DNA of 64,000 bases from Nepenthes gracilis (GCA_033239525.1 BSYO01000030.1:9383030-9447029); one strand, 5' to 3'. Positions 34,778 through 62,172 are shown, counted from the stretch's first letter. The notes: generated by a model not told the origin, from the sequence alone. Numbers and translations are program-made.

Positions 34778-36394
34778 ATGGCGAAAATCATCAAATTCTC
34801 TCTCCTCTCTGTTACGGTACTTCTTTTCCTTTCCCTTCTCTCCATTTCTTTAGCGTCATCACCGCCATCAACTACTTCTTCTTCCACCACCACTTACAAC
34901 TACTTCCTCGAATGCATCAGTAACCAAACGAGAGAAACAGACATCTCGTCCATACTCTATTCCCCGAGCACTCCCAAATTCAGTTCCGTACTGGACGCTT
35001 ACATCCGAAACGAACGGTTCTTGTCGAACGCGACCCGAAAACCGCTCCTTATCGTGACGCCAACAGAGAAAGCCCACGCCGCTGCCGCTGTTGTCTGCGC
35101 CAAGAACTTAGGAATCCAACTCAAAGTCCGAAGCGGTGGCCACGACTATGACGGCCTCTCTTACATCTCCGACCGCCCGTTCGTTATGCTCGACATGTTC
35201 AACCTCCGCACTGTCGACTTCGATGTCCAATCGCTGACGGTGTACGTGGAGGCCGGCGCGACGCTCGGGGAGCTCTACTACGGGATCTGGAATAAGAGCA
35301 AGGTCCATGGATTCCCTGCCGGTGTCTGTCCCACCGTGGGAATCGGAGGCCACGTGAGTGGCGGCGGGTATGGAAGTATGCTCAGGAAGTATGGGTTGTC
35401 TATCGACCACGTCATCGATGCTGAAATTGTCGACGTTAATGGAAGGATTTTGGATCGGAAATCGATGGGGGAAGATCTCTTCTGGGCTATTCGCGGCGGC
35501 GGAGGGGCTAGCTTCGGCGTCGTGCTTTCTTTCACAGTCAATGTGGTCCCTGTTCCGGAGACAGTGACTGTTTTCTCCATTCAGAGATTCTTGACCGATA
35601 ACGCCACCGATCTTGTTTACAAATGGCAGACTGTGATGCAGGATATTGATCATGATTTATTCATTAGGCTTCTTCTTCAACCCGTAACCGACCAGACAAC
35701 TAAAACCCTAACTGTCCGGGTGACTTTTATCTCCCTCTTCCTCGGAGGCGCCGATCGATTGGTTTCAGTGATGGCGGCCGGATTTCCGGAACTGAACGTG
35801 CTGAAATCCGACTGTACGGAAATGAGTTGGGCGGAGTCGGTGCTCTTCTGGTCGAACTACGACAACGGGACTCCGGTCGAAGTCCTGCTGAACCGAACGT
35901 ACGACTCCGGATATCTGAAGAGGAAGTCAGACTACGTGCAGGAACCGATTTCCAAGGACGGGCTGGAGCTTCTATGGAAGAAGCTGATTGAATTGGGGAA
36001 ACCCGGATTGGTCTTCAACTCATACGGCGGGATAATGAAGGAAATTCCGGCGACGGCGACGGCATTTCCTCACAGAGCCGGAAACCTGTACAAGATTCAG
36101 TACTCTACCACCTGGCACGACGCAACCGAAGCTTCCGCTGAAAAGTATTTGGGTCTGATCCGGGAGTTGCACAGTTTCATGACTCCTTACGTGTCGAAGA
36201 ACCCTAGGGGCGCGTACCTGAACTACAGAGACGTCGACATCGGCGTGAATCATAATGGGACGTATCAGGAAGGAGAAGTCTATGGGAAGAAGTACTTTAT
36301 GGTTAATTTTGATAGGTTAGTGAAAGTGAAAACGACGATCGATCCTGATAATTTCTTCAGGTATGAACAGAGCATTCCGATTCTGGATTCATAG
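34778..36394 (+). CDS. Berberine bridge enzyme-like FAD oxidoreductase
   Basis: Intact single-exon gene of 538 aa, the usual size for plant BBE-like proteins. The start MAKIIKF is chosen because a hydrophobic signal peptide follows (to about LAS27) and a TATA box lies 49 nt upstream. The FAD-binding domain spans roughly residues 82-255: RSGGHDYDGLSY carries His122 and GVCPTVGIGGH carries Cys184, the pair that in this family binds FAD through two covalent bonds. Cys46 and Cys107 match the conserved N-terminal disulfide. The C-terminal BBE domain ends with LNYRDVDIG (481-489) and a DPDNFFRYEQSIP tail. Val187, three residues after Cys184, is the gatekeeper position and suggests oxygen use. Six good N-glycosylation sites (N49, N84, N172, N275, N372, N493) fit secretion to the wall or vacuole. 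Substrate (oligosaccharide, monolignol or alkaloid) cannot be read from sequence. Confidence 0.95.
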   Translation: MAKIIKFSLLSVTVLLFLSLLSISLASSPPSTTSSSTTTYNYFLECISNQTRETDISSILYSPSTPKFSSVLDAYIRNERFLSNATRKPLLIVTPTEKAHAAAAVVCAKNLGIQLKVRSGGHDYDGLSYISDRPFVMLDMFNLRTVDFDVQSLTVYVEAGATLGELYYGIWNKSKVHGFPAGVCPTVGIGGHVSGGGYGSMLRKYGLSIDHVIDAEIVDVNGRILDRKSMGEDLFWAIRGGGGASFGVVLSFTVNVVPVPETVTVFSIQRFLTDNATDLVYKWQTVMQDIDHDLFIRLLLQPVTDQTTKTLTVRVTFISLFLGGADRLVSVMAAGFPELNVLKSDCTEMSWAESVLFWSNYDNGTPVEVLLNRTYDSGYLKRKSDYVQEPISKDGLELLWKKLIELGKPGLVFNSYGGIMKEIPATATAFPHRAGNLYKIQYSTTWHDATEASAEKYLGLIRELHSFMTPYVSKNPRGAYLNYRDVDIGVNHNGTYQEGEVYGKKYFMVNFDRLVKVKTTIDPDNFFRYEQSIPILDS

Positions 36395-37820
36395 GAATAG
36401 GATTACACACAGCCAACCTTCCGTTGATGATTGCTTTTCATTTGGACTTGATTTCTGATTGTGGTATCAACCGATTCTGAATTTTGTCATACCAGTAGAA
36501 TGTTTCATCAAACAGTGTTTTCATCTCTCATATCAAGAGCCACAAAGTTCTTTTTATTTATTTATTTTTTATTGAATGTGAACAATGATGATTAGGAACA
36601 CAAGAGCGGATTTTGCTCATGATGTTGTGTCATCAACATGTCAATTTCACACGGGTGCTCAATTATGTTTGTCCTCTTGACTGTTTTGCTGTTCCTCTTC
36701 TCTCGAATTTCATTGGAAGAATGATGTGGTTTAAAACAACGTAGCCTAAGAGAATTTAAACGTGTTTAAAATATGGTTTACTTAGACCTCTTGCTCTTTG
36801 TGATTCCCATAAAACAATGTATAAAACATAAATCCAGACTAAATTTTTCAAACACTTCATAACATATAAATATAAATTATTTGGCATAGATTTTCAGACT
36901 AAATTCTAAATAAAAACCAGCTTTCAAAATTTCTGTAAATTCAAGCAATTGTTAAGTAATTAAAAGGTTAATTTAGGCTCCACACATAAACACACAACAC
37001 ACCACTGGTTTTTCTAACATTTTTCCGTTCTTCCAAAGTGCCAATCTGTAAATATTTGCAATGGAAATCGATGATTAATTAACTAATATCAACATTCAAT
37101 GAGTCAATGCCATGGCATCCGAAATCAGTCTCTCAAAGATGGGGCGCCGTAGAGAGAGAGAGAGAGAATGAAAAAAGAGAAAAAAGATAAATAGATTTGA
37201 CATTCGGTTAAAATTTAATTCGATTTTATTATCCATCAAAGTTGGGTATTGTTCTAGAATTGATTTCTAAAATATATTCTATTTTGTTATTCTTATTTTT
37301 TAATGTAGTTTCTATTGTAGATTTCTAGATATGTCAAGATAGTTTGTATTCAACAAGTCTTCAATTGAGCTTATAGTGAAAGGATTTCGGAAAGAAATAT
37401 TTATAATCGACATTATTATTATAGTGAATTTATTTAAAATTTGTCTCCGTAATTTTTCTTAATTTATAAGAGATCTTTTGCATTAAAAATATTATACATT
37501 ATTGTATTTTTTATGCTAACGAGTTTCAAGATTGATATTTGATGGGGATTCAAGCTTGTACCGTTACATGAATTGTGCGTATCTTGATTGAATCCCTACA
37601 GGATATTTCAAATGGCGAAATTACTACTTCGGTACATCCTCCATTGAGAAAACTCAAGATTACACCATCTGTAACTGAATGAAGACTGATGTTATGGCTT
37701 CATTCAAAATAGGAAGCGACAGAGACAAATATGAAGCGCAAGAATAAAAGATATTAAGAAGGTTTATTAACAAAACAATTTTCAATACCAAATTCCTTGT
37801 GTCATAGCCAAATGTTTTGA
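36395..37820. other. Downstream spacer, no gene seen
   Basis: Contains the presumed 3' untranslated region of the BBE-like gene (no single clear polyadenylation signal), a (GA)n run near 37153-37167, and AT-rich sequence. No coding similarity was recognised. Confidence 0.5.
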
Positions 37821-38402
37821 CCGCATTTAGAAATCTAATTATTAGTATATGATAATTTTTTATAAATAAATTAGTTAAGAAACAAAAATGGACCATTTTT
37901 AAATATATATATGATTATACTTGTAAAAATTTTAAAAATATCAAAAATTTAAAACGAATATGATAAAAAAACAAAAAAAAATAATTATCCTCAATTCAAA
38001 TTGAACTAACAGTATGTTCACTTCATGAAGCATTTTCTCATGCACAAAAAACTACATGTTCAAAAAGTATATGTAGAAATAATATAAGAAAGCATATAAA
38101 AATATTTTGATATGCTATTAAAAGTAATATTTTTTTATTTTTTATAATTTAAAAAAAGTTAATTTTTAAATTGATACAAGTAAAATCTAATATTTTTTTT
38201 AACTAGAGATATATAGTTATCTGGTATTATTATATTTTATATTTGTATTATCTCACATTAAATTTCTATAAATTAAAAAATTATAAAAAGAATTATTTGT
38301 TTTAAAGTTTTTAAATACCCATACACTACTCACATAATTTCTAAAGCAACTAATACTTTTATTATAAATAAAAATATAATATTTATTAAGATCAAAACAT
38401 AT
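37821..38402. repeat. Direct repeat 1 of a 0.58-kb pair
   Basis: Nearly identical, same orientation, to 38689-39260, beginning ccgcatttagaaat and ending atttattaagat. Very AT-rich and non-coding. It includes the hairpin AAAAATGG-A-CCATTTTT. Confidence 0.9.
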
Positions 38403-38688
38403 CTTTTTAGTCTTTCTCTCTCTACTCTTGTGTAATAAGTGATAGTATAATACTAATATAATTATATTATTTTTATTAATTTTTATCTATAATTTTTATC
38501 TAATATTATTATTTTATGATTTAATTATTAATTATGATATATAATTTTTTAATTTTAATAGTAATAGGATATAGAAAAAGTATTTTGATACTCCTAAATA
38601 GTGTATACCATATGCATTTACTGATTATAGATCTAAAAATTAGAATCACAATCTACTTAAATACTACTACTACTCTTTTTAATTTTAA

Positions 38689-39260
38689 CCGCATTTAGAA
38701 ATTTAATTATTAATATATGCTAATTTTTATAAATAAATTAGTTAAGAAACAAAAATGGACCATTTTTAAATATATATATGATTATACTTGTAAAAATTTT
38801 AAAAATATCAAAAATTTAAAGCGACACATAAAAAAACACAAAAAAAAAATAATTATCCTCAATTCAAATTGAACTAACAGTATGTTCACTTCATGAAGCA
38901 TTTTCTCATGCACAAAAAACTACATGTTCAAAAAGTATATGTAGAAATAATTGCAACCCAAGCATATAAAAATATTTTGATATGCTATTAAAAGTAATAT
39001 TTTTTTTATTTTTTTATAATTTAAAAAAAGTTAATTTCAGAATTGATACAAGTAAAATCTAATATTTTTTAACTAGAGATATATAGTTATCTGGTATTAT
39101 TATATTTTATATTTGTATTATCTCACATTAAATTTCTATAAATTAAAAAATTATAAAAAAGAATTATTTGTTTTAAAATTTTTAAATACCCATACACTAC
39201 TCACATAATTTCTAAAGCAACTAATACTATTATAAATAAAAATATAATATTTATTAAGAT
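38689..39260. repeat. Direct repeat 2 of a 0.58-kb pair
   Basis: Copy of 37821-38402. Differences are clustered in small patches (near 38820, 38950 and 39035) and otherwise rare. Confidence 0.9.
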
Positions 39261-39399
39261 ATTTTTTATTACTTTTGATAATATTTTAAATAATAATTAT
39301 ACTATTTTATTATTTAAATTATAATTTTTTAAATTTTAAATAATAAATTATTTCACATAAAATATAAATATCATATTATCAACATTTATATTTGAAAAT

Positions 39400-40351
39400 A
39401 TTTTAAAATTCATTTCTCATTATATGGATAATCGGCGGTTAAAATATTGATTTTATTTATTAAAATGGATATTCTTTTAGAAAACAATAAGTCGAAAGGT
39501 AAGATTAAAACCCGAAAACATAACAAGTTTGGAAAAACCTAAAAAAGATAAGAGATTAACTAGTAAAGATAGTTATCCTCCATTTACTAAGGAGGAAAGA
39601 TAAAAGGATCTTTTGAGAAAAATTTAACTATCTTTATCTTTAAAAATATTAACTATCAAAAATAGAATGCTTATTTATCTTTATTCTCAAAAAGGTACTA
39701 GATAAATGGCGTCGGCTAGCTTTGATTTTGCCCCATTATAGCCTTGACCATCTTGTCTATTTTGTGTTGGTATATATTATCTTAAAAGCGGATTCTGATC
39801 CAACATGAAAATCCGTTGCGACCCGCGAGATAGACAATCCGATGGTTTATGTCCAACATTAACATATAATATGGAATTTCAAAAAGCCAAATTTAATAAT
39901 AAAAGTATAAAACAAAATTAGTGGTGGTGGCATTAAGACATTCCATTAGAATGACTTTACGAACAAATGGTATCTCTCCTGCCCTTGCGCATAGTCAATT
40001 GGTAAAAATATAATGCTACTTCCTATCTTCTACGATTTCCCTATAAAGAGATCACATTCTAATATCACAAAGCATTTTAGGCGGGGGAGATTAATACTTC
40101 AAATTATACATCAAAATGCTCCAAGTTCCAATTTAGATATATTCATCAACTTTATTGTTATAATTTCCGATATCTTTTACCCAAAAAAAAAAAAATATTT
40201 TACGGCCGGTTTGGTCATAATACACATGTAATGTTTCCATTAAAAAAATGAAAAAAAAAGAAAGGGAGGTTTTAAATGCAGAGTGTTAAAGAAGAAAATG
40301 AAGAAAAAATATGATAAAAGGCGATATGAAAAATTATGTATACTATAAGTG
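39400..40351. repeat. Diverged 0.9-kb direct repeat, left copy
   Basis: Shares with 44672-45567 the start atattttaaaat...catttctcattatat, the middle agtcaattggtaaaaatata and the end attatgtatactataagt. Between these anchors similarity is patchy. Part of it (39700-39850) also resembles the LTR-like segment at 44470-44660. Confidence 0.75.
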
Positions 40352-41883
40352 GCAATCTAGGAGGAGGTGTAACCCGGATCGAAGCCGGTGATGCCTTCTT
40401 CCCCCCTCCCCCTCAATTTCGTGCCGAAATGTGAGAAGAGGAAAGAGATCGTGAGCCACAAGGAGCCCCGCCACTGTCGGCCGTCACATGAGGCTATTAC
40501 CGTGGCGTGACATCTCTTATGCCGGGACAGCACTTCACCTGCTGCTCATCTTGAATCCTTCTCTTTTGGTTCCTCAAACCGCCTGAGCCACTCTCGTTCG
40601 GAGCCGCGGCACCCCGCTCAAATTCCACTCCGGTTTGTCTCTCCTCGGTGGGCGATCCACTCGAATTTCTATCTCACATTCAACCGGTTCATATGCTACT
40701 CCGTGATTCTCTTGATTCATCTGCTAGGATTCAATCAGCGCTCCGATTCTCAAAAAAGCTTGGTCAATTTACTCCCACCGTAGTTGATCGACCAAATATG
40801 CTTTGGTGCAATGGACCATTCAGCGTTTCGGGTTGTATGGAAAACTGAGACGGTTCAATCTAGCGCTCGATTAAGCCTACGGCAACATAAACTCCTAAGC
40901 ACTTCCTCTCATATACACGGCTCATTTTTTTCACTTCGGCATTCAACATGTTTTTCGCTTGTGTGGAAAACCAACACCAAAACTAGTGCCAATGCAGCGA
41001 TTCACTCCGAATGATTTTAGGTTAGCTAATAAGGCATCCGGCGGTTGCAATCCACTCCCAAAAAAGGCATTCGACATTATTTTCACCTCGGTCATAGCCC
41101 GATCCTGCCAAGGAGGCACTCCACCTGTAGTTTCCTCCAATGCCACAAAGGCACTACAGTTTTCACTCCTTGCCCACAAGGAGGCACTCCTCGCGGAACC
41201 ATCTTAGGACGGTAGCGCTCCTACACTCCACACGAGAACTACTCTGTCACAAACGCCGCGCACCCGTTCAAATTCCACTCCTTACTTTTCTCTCACACAA
41301 ATCGAGTTCAAAGGCACTGGACAGAGCACTCCGCCATTTTCTTCTCCACAAAGATCGTGATCTTCACTCCACACGAAGTGAATCATCCCGCTTACAAAGC
41401 CTCCCGCCAGAAGCGGAGCATTTGGCCATGAAAGTCATTCCGTTGATTTTCACTCCGCTCGCAAAAATCACTCCGGCTCCTAGGAGTGCTTGTCCACTTC
41501 GCTTGGAGGCGACCAAGTACTCTATCCAAAATTTTACACTCCGGAAATATTGGTACCCTGCCGTATTTCTACTACGGAAATCTTGTACCCCGTCAGAATT
41601 GCACTCCATCAGGAATTGCACTTCGTCAGAGAGTTGCACTCCGTCAGAGATTTGCACTCCTGCTGTAGCTCAGCCGGTCAAGATTCACTCATTGAAAACA
41701 CTTTGGCACATCAAATTTACTTGATTGCTTTCGCTTTCTTGGTAAGGCGGTCCGGATCCACCGGTGCCCAAAAGGCATTCCGGCTATTATTTTCATTTCC
41801 ATCACAGCTCACTCTAGAAGGAGCACATTAGCATTCTGGTTTATCTCATAAATGCAGGACCTCTCTCAATGCCGCTCGATTCA

Positions 41884-42016
41884 CTCGGCAAAAGCGACTT
41901 GATTTCAAAATCAACTCGCAACGGCGACTTGGTTTCAAAAATCCACTCCGGCGAAAGCGACTTGATTTCAAAAATCAACTCGCAAAAAAGCTACTTGATT
42001 TCAAAAATCCACTACA
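41884..42016 (+). repeat. Minisatellite, about 4 x 30-33 bp
   Basis: Units read roughly gcgacttgatttcaaaaatc plus a(a/c)ctcgca, with starts near 41894, 41924, 41957 and 41990. The inner TGATTT-CA-AAATCA of the first unit can pair with itself. Confidence 0.85.
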
Positions 42017-43688
42017 ACCACTTGGATTCGGATTCTATTCGATCCACACATTGCTGGCGTTCAAAAATCCACTCGGCGGCAGATACGATGGCATCCCGAA
42101 AATCAATTTCGGCTAATGCTACTTCGGCTCTCAAACTTGATTTTGCATTAAGGAAGCGGAGCGTGATTTCTAGAGCCGAACTCGATTCTTCAAAGGGCGA
42201 ACTTAATTTCGCACACAAAAGCCGAACTTGATTTCTAAAAAGGGCCGCCCGAATTTGTATCTGCTGGCAAATGGACTTCTTTGAAAAAGTGGAAATGATT
42301 TTCATGTGAAAAGAGCTGAAGAATTTCATGCGCGCGGGCCGGACTTAATTTCTAAAACCGAACTTGATTTCAGGGTGATTTCAAGTTTACAAAACATGGA
42401 GCCGATTCGAAAGTTCATGCAAAGCAACCGATTTCAAATTTGATGTACGGGCGCAAGTTCTATTTCCATACACAAAAGCCGATTTGAACGTTCATGAAAA
42501 GAGGCAAACTGAATTTGGTGCACAAGCCTAACTTGGTTTCTAAAAACCGAACTCGATTCATCAAGGGGCAAATTTAATTTCTGCGCACACGTGACTTGAT
42601 TTGTTTTATAGACAAAGGATCGATGGATTTTAATATGCACCTGGCTGGACGGATTTCTTTTCAAAAGGGCCGAGATTTGATCTTGTGCAAATTTCGATTA
42701 AATCTCTGAGATCGATTTTGGTTTTGACAAATGAATTTCAATTTCTAACGAGTCGATTCGGACTTTGATGCACAGGACCAATGCATAAGTCGATTTCAAA
42801 TCAGATCGACATTTGAAGGTGGAAAAACCGATTTCAATTCAAATCGGTTGAGAAAATCCAAATCGGCCTTTGAGATGCAAAAATCCGATTTCATTTCTAA
42901 ATCGGCCTTTGAGCTCACTTTGGATTGAAGTCGCTCCGGTCCGCAACTCCGGGATTTCAAAATCAACTCGCCGCGTTCTATTTTAGAGCCCAAGATCTTT
43001 TCATCGATGTCACCAATATTGCGCTCCATCATATTGTGCTCCATCATGTGCACTCCGTCAGAATTCCACTCAGGAATATTGCATTTCCATCCGACACATG
43101 AAAGGCATCCCGGTAGCCTTCTCACACTTGGCTCATTTTTCACTCCGGCATAAGTGTTTTGCTCTTGTGAAAATCAGGTACCCGACGCCACAAAGCACCC
43201 TCCAAAGAACAATTTCTTTGATTTGTTAATCAGGCTCCCAAAATGCATCGATCCTGACACACTTGGAATCTCAAAAAATCTACTCCGAATTTCCCTGCGC
43301 TTGGAAACAAAGCGTTTCAATAAAAGTCATTCTATCGATTTTCACTTCGCTCCGAAAATCACTCGGCCAGAGAGCTCATCCAATCAGGAAGGGTTATTAT
43401 CGGGATTTGGCCAACTCGAACCAGTTAGCTCAGGACTTCAATCAACTCCGATTGATTTTCACTCGGCTCTCAAGAGTGAGAGTGGCCGACTCCGGACTTA
43501 GCGGCGGACTTCAACCAATACCTCCACTCTTAAATAGCCCGTTTGACTTATTCAACACAACTCCTCAAATCCAAACCGGCATCATCTCTCACAAGAAAAA
43601 CCTCGGGTTAAATCAATGAGCGGCTCAAAAAGCGGTCGAACTCAAAACCTCGGTTACACACCCGCCCAAAAAGAGGTCGAATAAACCC

Positions 43689-44095
43689 GAGTGACCAAAA
43701 ATATGGAGTCACCAAATCTTGAAAAAATATCTGAGTGACCAAAAATATGGAGTCACCAAATCCGGAGTAAAAATATACGGGAGTGACCAAAATATAGAGT
43801 CACCAAATCCGGAGTAAAAATATCCGGATGACCAAAAATATGGATCGTCACAAATCCGAGTAAAAAATATCAGGGGTGACCAAAATATGGAGTCACTAAA
43901 TCAAGAGTAAAAATATAGGAGTGACGAAAATATGGAGTCACCCAATCGAGATAAAAAATATCCGGAGTGACCAAAAATATGGAGTCATCAAACAGGAGTA
44001 AAAATATCGGAGTGATCAAAATATGGAGTCTCCCAAATCAGAGTAAATAAAACCGGAGTGACCAAGAAGCGGAGTCACCAAATCTGGGTAAATAA
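43689..44095 (+). repeat. Minisatellite, about 9 x 44-48 bp
   Basis: Each unit carries gagtgaccaaaaatatggag, then tcaccaaatc and a (cc)ggagtaaaaatat tail. TGAC and GTCA within a unit are inverted. Units are diverged. Tandem repeats just upstream of the 3' LTR are known from Tat/Ogre-type Ty3/gypsy elements, which fits the polypurine tract that follows. Confidence 0.85.
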
Positions 44096-44182
44096 ATCAA
44101 AATCATTAAAATCCTAAGTAATCAATCCCATCAGAAACATGCTAGAAGTTAAAATTTTAATCTTCTAGCATGTGGGGGCTTA

Positions 44183-44660
44183 TGATGGGTAGAGTATAAA
44201 TAAAAGAAACAACCGTACAAACCGTTTTATATAATCCACAAGCGGTTTTAAGAGGTGGTTATCGGCAGTGGTTAATTATAGATAAAGTTCATATAACCCG
44301 AGAAGGTAAGAAAACCTCAAGAAAACCTCCCAGAAGAGGAAAAACCTCAGAGAGATGAAGTCCTACATAAAGAGGAGTTATCCTCCCGAAAAGAGGAGGA
44401 AAAAGCAAAAAGGAGGGTTGAGAAAACTCTCTCTCTCTCTAAAATTACTATCATAAAAAAGAATACATCTTTCCCTTTTATTCCAAAGGCGCGTGAGTGA
44501 CTGGGCGTCGGAGGCTGGGGATTTAGCCCATTAGTCTTGACCATATGTGTATTTTGTGTTGCGGGACTCAGATTAAGAGGTATGAAAACGGATCCGCGTC
44601 GGATCGACAAACAAGAAGATCCGATTTGCGGCCCATAACCCGTAGGACAATCTGAATTTC
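44183..44660 (+). repeat. Probable LTR segment
   Basis: The purine run tgtgggggct (44171-44180) is followed by TGATGGGTAGAG at 44183, the layout of a polypurine tract and LTR start. An AAAG/GAGGA-rich part and a GC-richer end (44490-44655) follow. Its distal part resembles 39700-39850. Confidence 0.45.
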
Positions 44661-44671
44661 TGGTACGCAGT

Positions 44672-45567
44672 AATATTAAAAATATTTTAAAATTTATTTC
44701 TCATTATATGAATAATATAAAAATATTATTTTATTTATTAAAAGATATTCTTTAGAAGATAATAGTTTAGAGCATTATTCCAACATAACAAGTTTGTTTA
44801 TAAAAAGATAAAAATTAACTAGTTAAGATAATGAAACTCAATTTACTAAATATTAAATATTATATATTTTTTATTTTATTTTAACAATCTTTTATAATAA
44901 AAATATCCCAACATCAGAGTCAATTATAGATGCTTATTTATCTAATATTACTAAAATACTAGATAAATTTTACAATGCTAGCAAATTTTGTTACAATTAT
45001 AGACACCACGTAAATTTATGTAGGATATATATATGTCTTAAAATATTCTGCTCTAACATGAAAATAACTGACAATATAGAAGAAATGATGGTTTATGTCC
45101 ATTACAACTAACATATAATATAGAGCTTTTATGTACTACAATTAATAATGAAACCATTCAATCTAATAGTAGTGGTGGTGGTCTAAAACATTTCAATAGA
45201 TGAGATTTTACTTTATTTGGTATAGACTCGACATTGAACATAGTCAATTGGTAAAAATATAATACTGATTAAATTTCTTCATTTTTTACAATTTGATCAC
45301 ATTCTAATATCACAAGTAGTAGATTAGAATTCAAAATTCAAATTATTCTTAGTTTTTCAATTTAATTATATTCTCAACTTTATTGTTATAATTTATTTTA
45401 TTTTTTATTCTAAATTGAGTATATTTTAAGTCATAATACACATGTAATGTTGAAAAACATAAGAACCTAAAAAAATTAAAAGGTCAATTTTAAATGTTTA
45501 ATGTTATCTGTATTGCATGACATTAAAATATGATAAACTGATGAAAAATTATGTATACTATAAGTTA
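44672..45567. repeat. Diverged 0.9-kb direct repeat, right copy
   Basis: Right-hand partner of 39400-40351, more AT-rich than the left copy. Non-coding. Confidence 0.75.
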
Positions 45568-46873
45568 ACACCAAAGTAAAATTCAGAAATGAGCTCTTCA
45601 TCATCAGGTCACCTCCTGGCTCAAACCCACAAGTTCTAATCCCCAGGCAAGGCACCTGTCGAGAACTACTCCAAGGCCAAATCAGGCTTCAATGCGCCTC
45701 TGACCCATGAACCAGAGGTCCGAAGGACTTTGGAGTAGGTTCATAGAGTAGATGGTTTGGTAACGATGATCTTGTTGGTAACGAAACATCACGCCCCTCA
45801 CCCCTACTTTGTGGGCTCGAGCAAAGTTCCAGGTGCATGAGCATGACCATGACCTCACTGCGAGGAGAGCATCACCTGAAGTTTGGCCCAAACCCACAAA
45901 ATAGGAATGAGGATTCTTCATTATCAAAAAGTCAAGGAGAGCGGAATGACAGGAATGTAAAAACACCAATTTTGTAGTGAGTAATGGCTCAGGATAGGAA
46001 GCAGGACAAGAAATTACAAAATTTTGATGCAGATGAAGAAGAAATTCAATCCACAAAGCATATTCTTCAAGGACGAGCCGAGCAGACCACACTGGTCCAG
46101 GCTCACATTTTTTCTTATTGGGCAGTTTACCTTATCACATTTTTATTATTTATGACAATGTCACATCTAAGTAAGAAAACATATTAATTTTTGTTTTCAT
46201 AGCCTTTTTAATGATAGGAAACAAATTTGGTCACACAACAAGCATATGATTCCAGAAAGTAACAGATGGCTAGACTTTGCCTGTTTGTCAAAAACAAAAA
46301 ATATAAATAGAATTCGTCGGCAAGTATCCATAGAATTAGGAGAATTCGGGAGGAGCCGGATCCATACATGCTTTTTCACTAGTAACTAGACTGCTTATAA
46401 CCCATGAAAGGGTTAAGTTTAGAAATTTCTTTAAATTTTCAAATTTCTATGTTGTTCAACTAACAACAAGCACGTATGTCTTCCCATTCTCAGTAGTAGA
46501 AATTCCCAGCCAGAACTTCCCAGGGGCATAGTCAGCATCAAGGATTCATATTTGGGAAGAAATTGTGCCGGTTTAAATATGAAGTTCCAAGAATTTCCAT
46601 TTCTATTATTGTATCCAAAGGCTACATAAAATTCTTACGTTCTCAAGCAACAATAATACAATATTGTTATCTCATCACCCTTTTGGCAGTTTTTTTTTTT
46701 TTTTTTTGGAGGGGGGGTGGATGGGCAGGGGAGGGCCGGAGGAGGGTTGAAACTAGCCACCCAAAATTTGCAACAAAAGAAAAAAACAACCCATAACTAT
46801 GATTTAGCATAAACTTCAGGGTTGCGTACCTCCAGCTTGATAGTGTTGATTTCATGTAAAAATGGAAAGGAGA
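45568..46873. other. Spacer downstream of the UBP5-like gene
   Basis: 45600-45990 is GC-richer and gives a 136-codon minus-strand frame of no recognised family; the word ggctcaaaccc near 45620 is reminiscent of an inverted SINE B box, but no A box was found. The 3' untranslated region of the protease gene should lie in 46400-46873. A T18 run (46690-46707) is followed by a G-rich tract (46708-46746). Confidence 0.45.
46708..46746 (+). other. G-quadruplex-prone G-rich tract
   Basis: Five or more G runs of at least three (GGGGGGG, GGG, GGGG, GGG, GGG) fall within 39 bases on the plus strand, preceded by T18. It lies 128 bases beyond the UBP5-like stop codon, so the gene's RNA would carry the C-rich complement followed by A18. 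Confidence 0.7.

Positions 46874-62172
<15,299 letters not shown>

Larger units (their letters stand above)
40352..44671 (+). other. 4.3-kb non-coding repetitive block
   Basis: Compositionally distinct (less AT-rich) from both flanks. 40352-41730 is C/T-rich and carries the word CACTCC at least 16 times between 40620 and 41660. 41884-42016 is a short minisatellite, and 42016-43560 keeps repeating gatttcaaa-like words. 43689-44095 is a second minisatellite. A polypurine tract and a probable LTR start follow near 44171-44183. No retrotransposon protein was recognised in any frame. A large non-autonomous retrotransposon derivative is one possibility. Confidence 0.5.

Noticed and set aside
35108..35653. 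181-codon minus-strand open frame
   Set aside because: Antisense shadow of the BBE-like gene; no family similarity and no own promoter.
41140..41724. 194-codon plus-strand open frame with TPS/ALHSxR repeats
   Set aside because: The periodic residues come from the repeated CACTCC DNA word; frames overlap and none has a recognised fold.
45682..46092. 136-codon minus-strand open frame
   Set aside because: No known domain; lies between repeats, beyond the UBP5-like 3' end. Kept as unassigned spacer.
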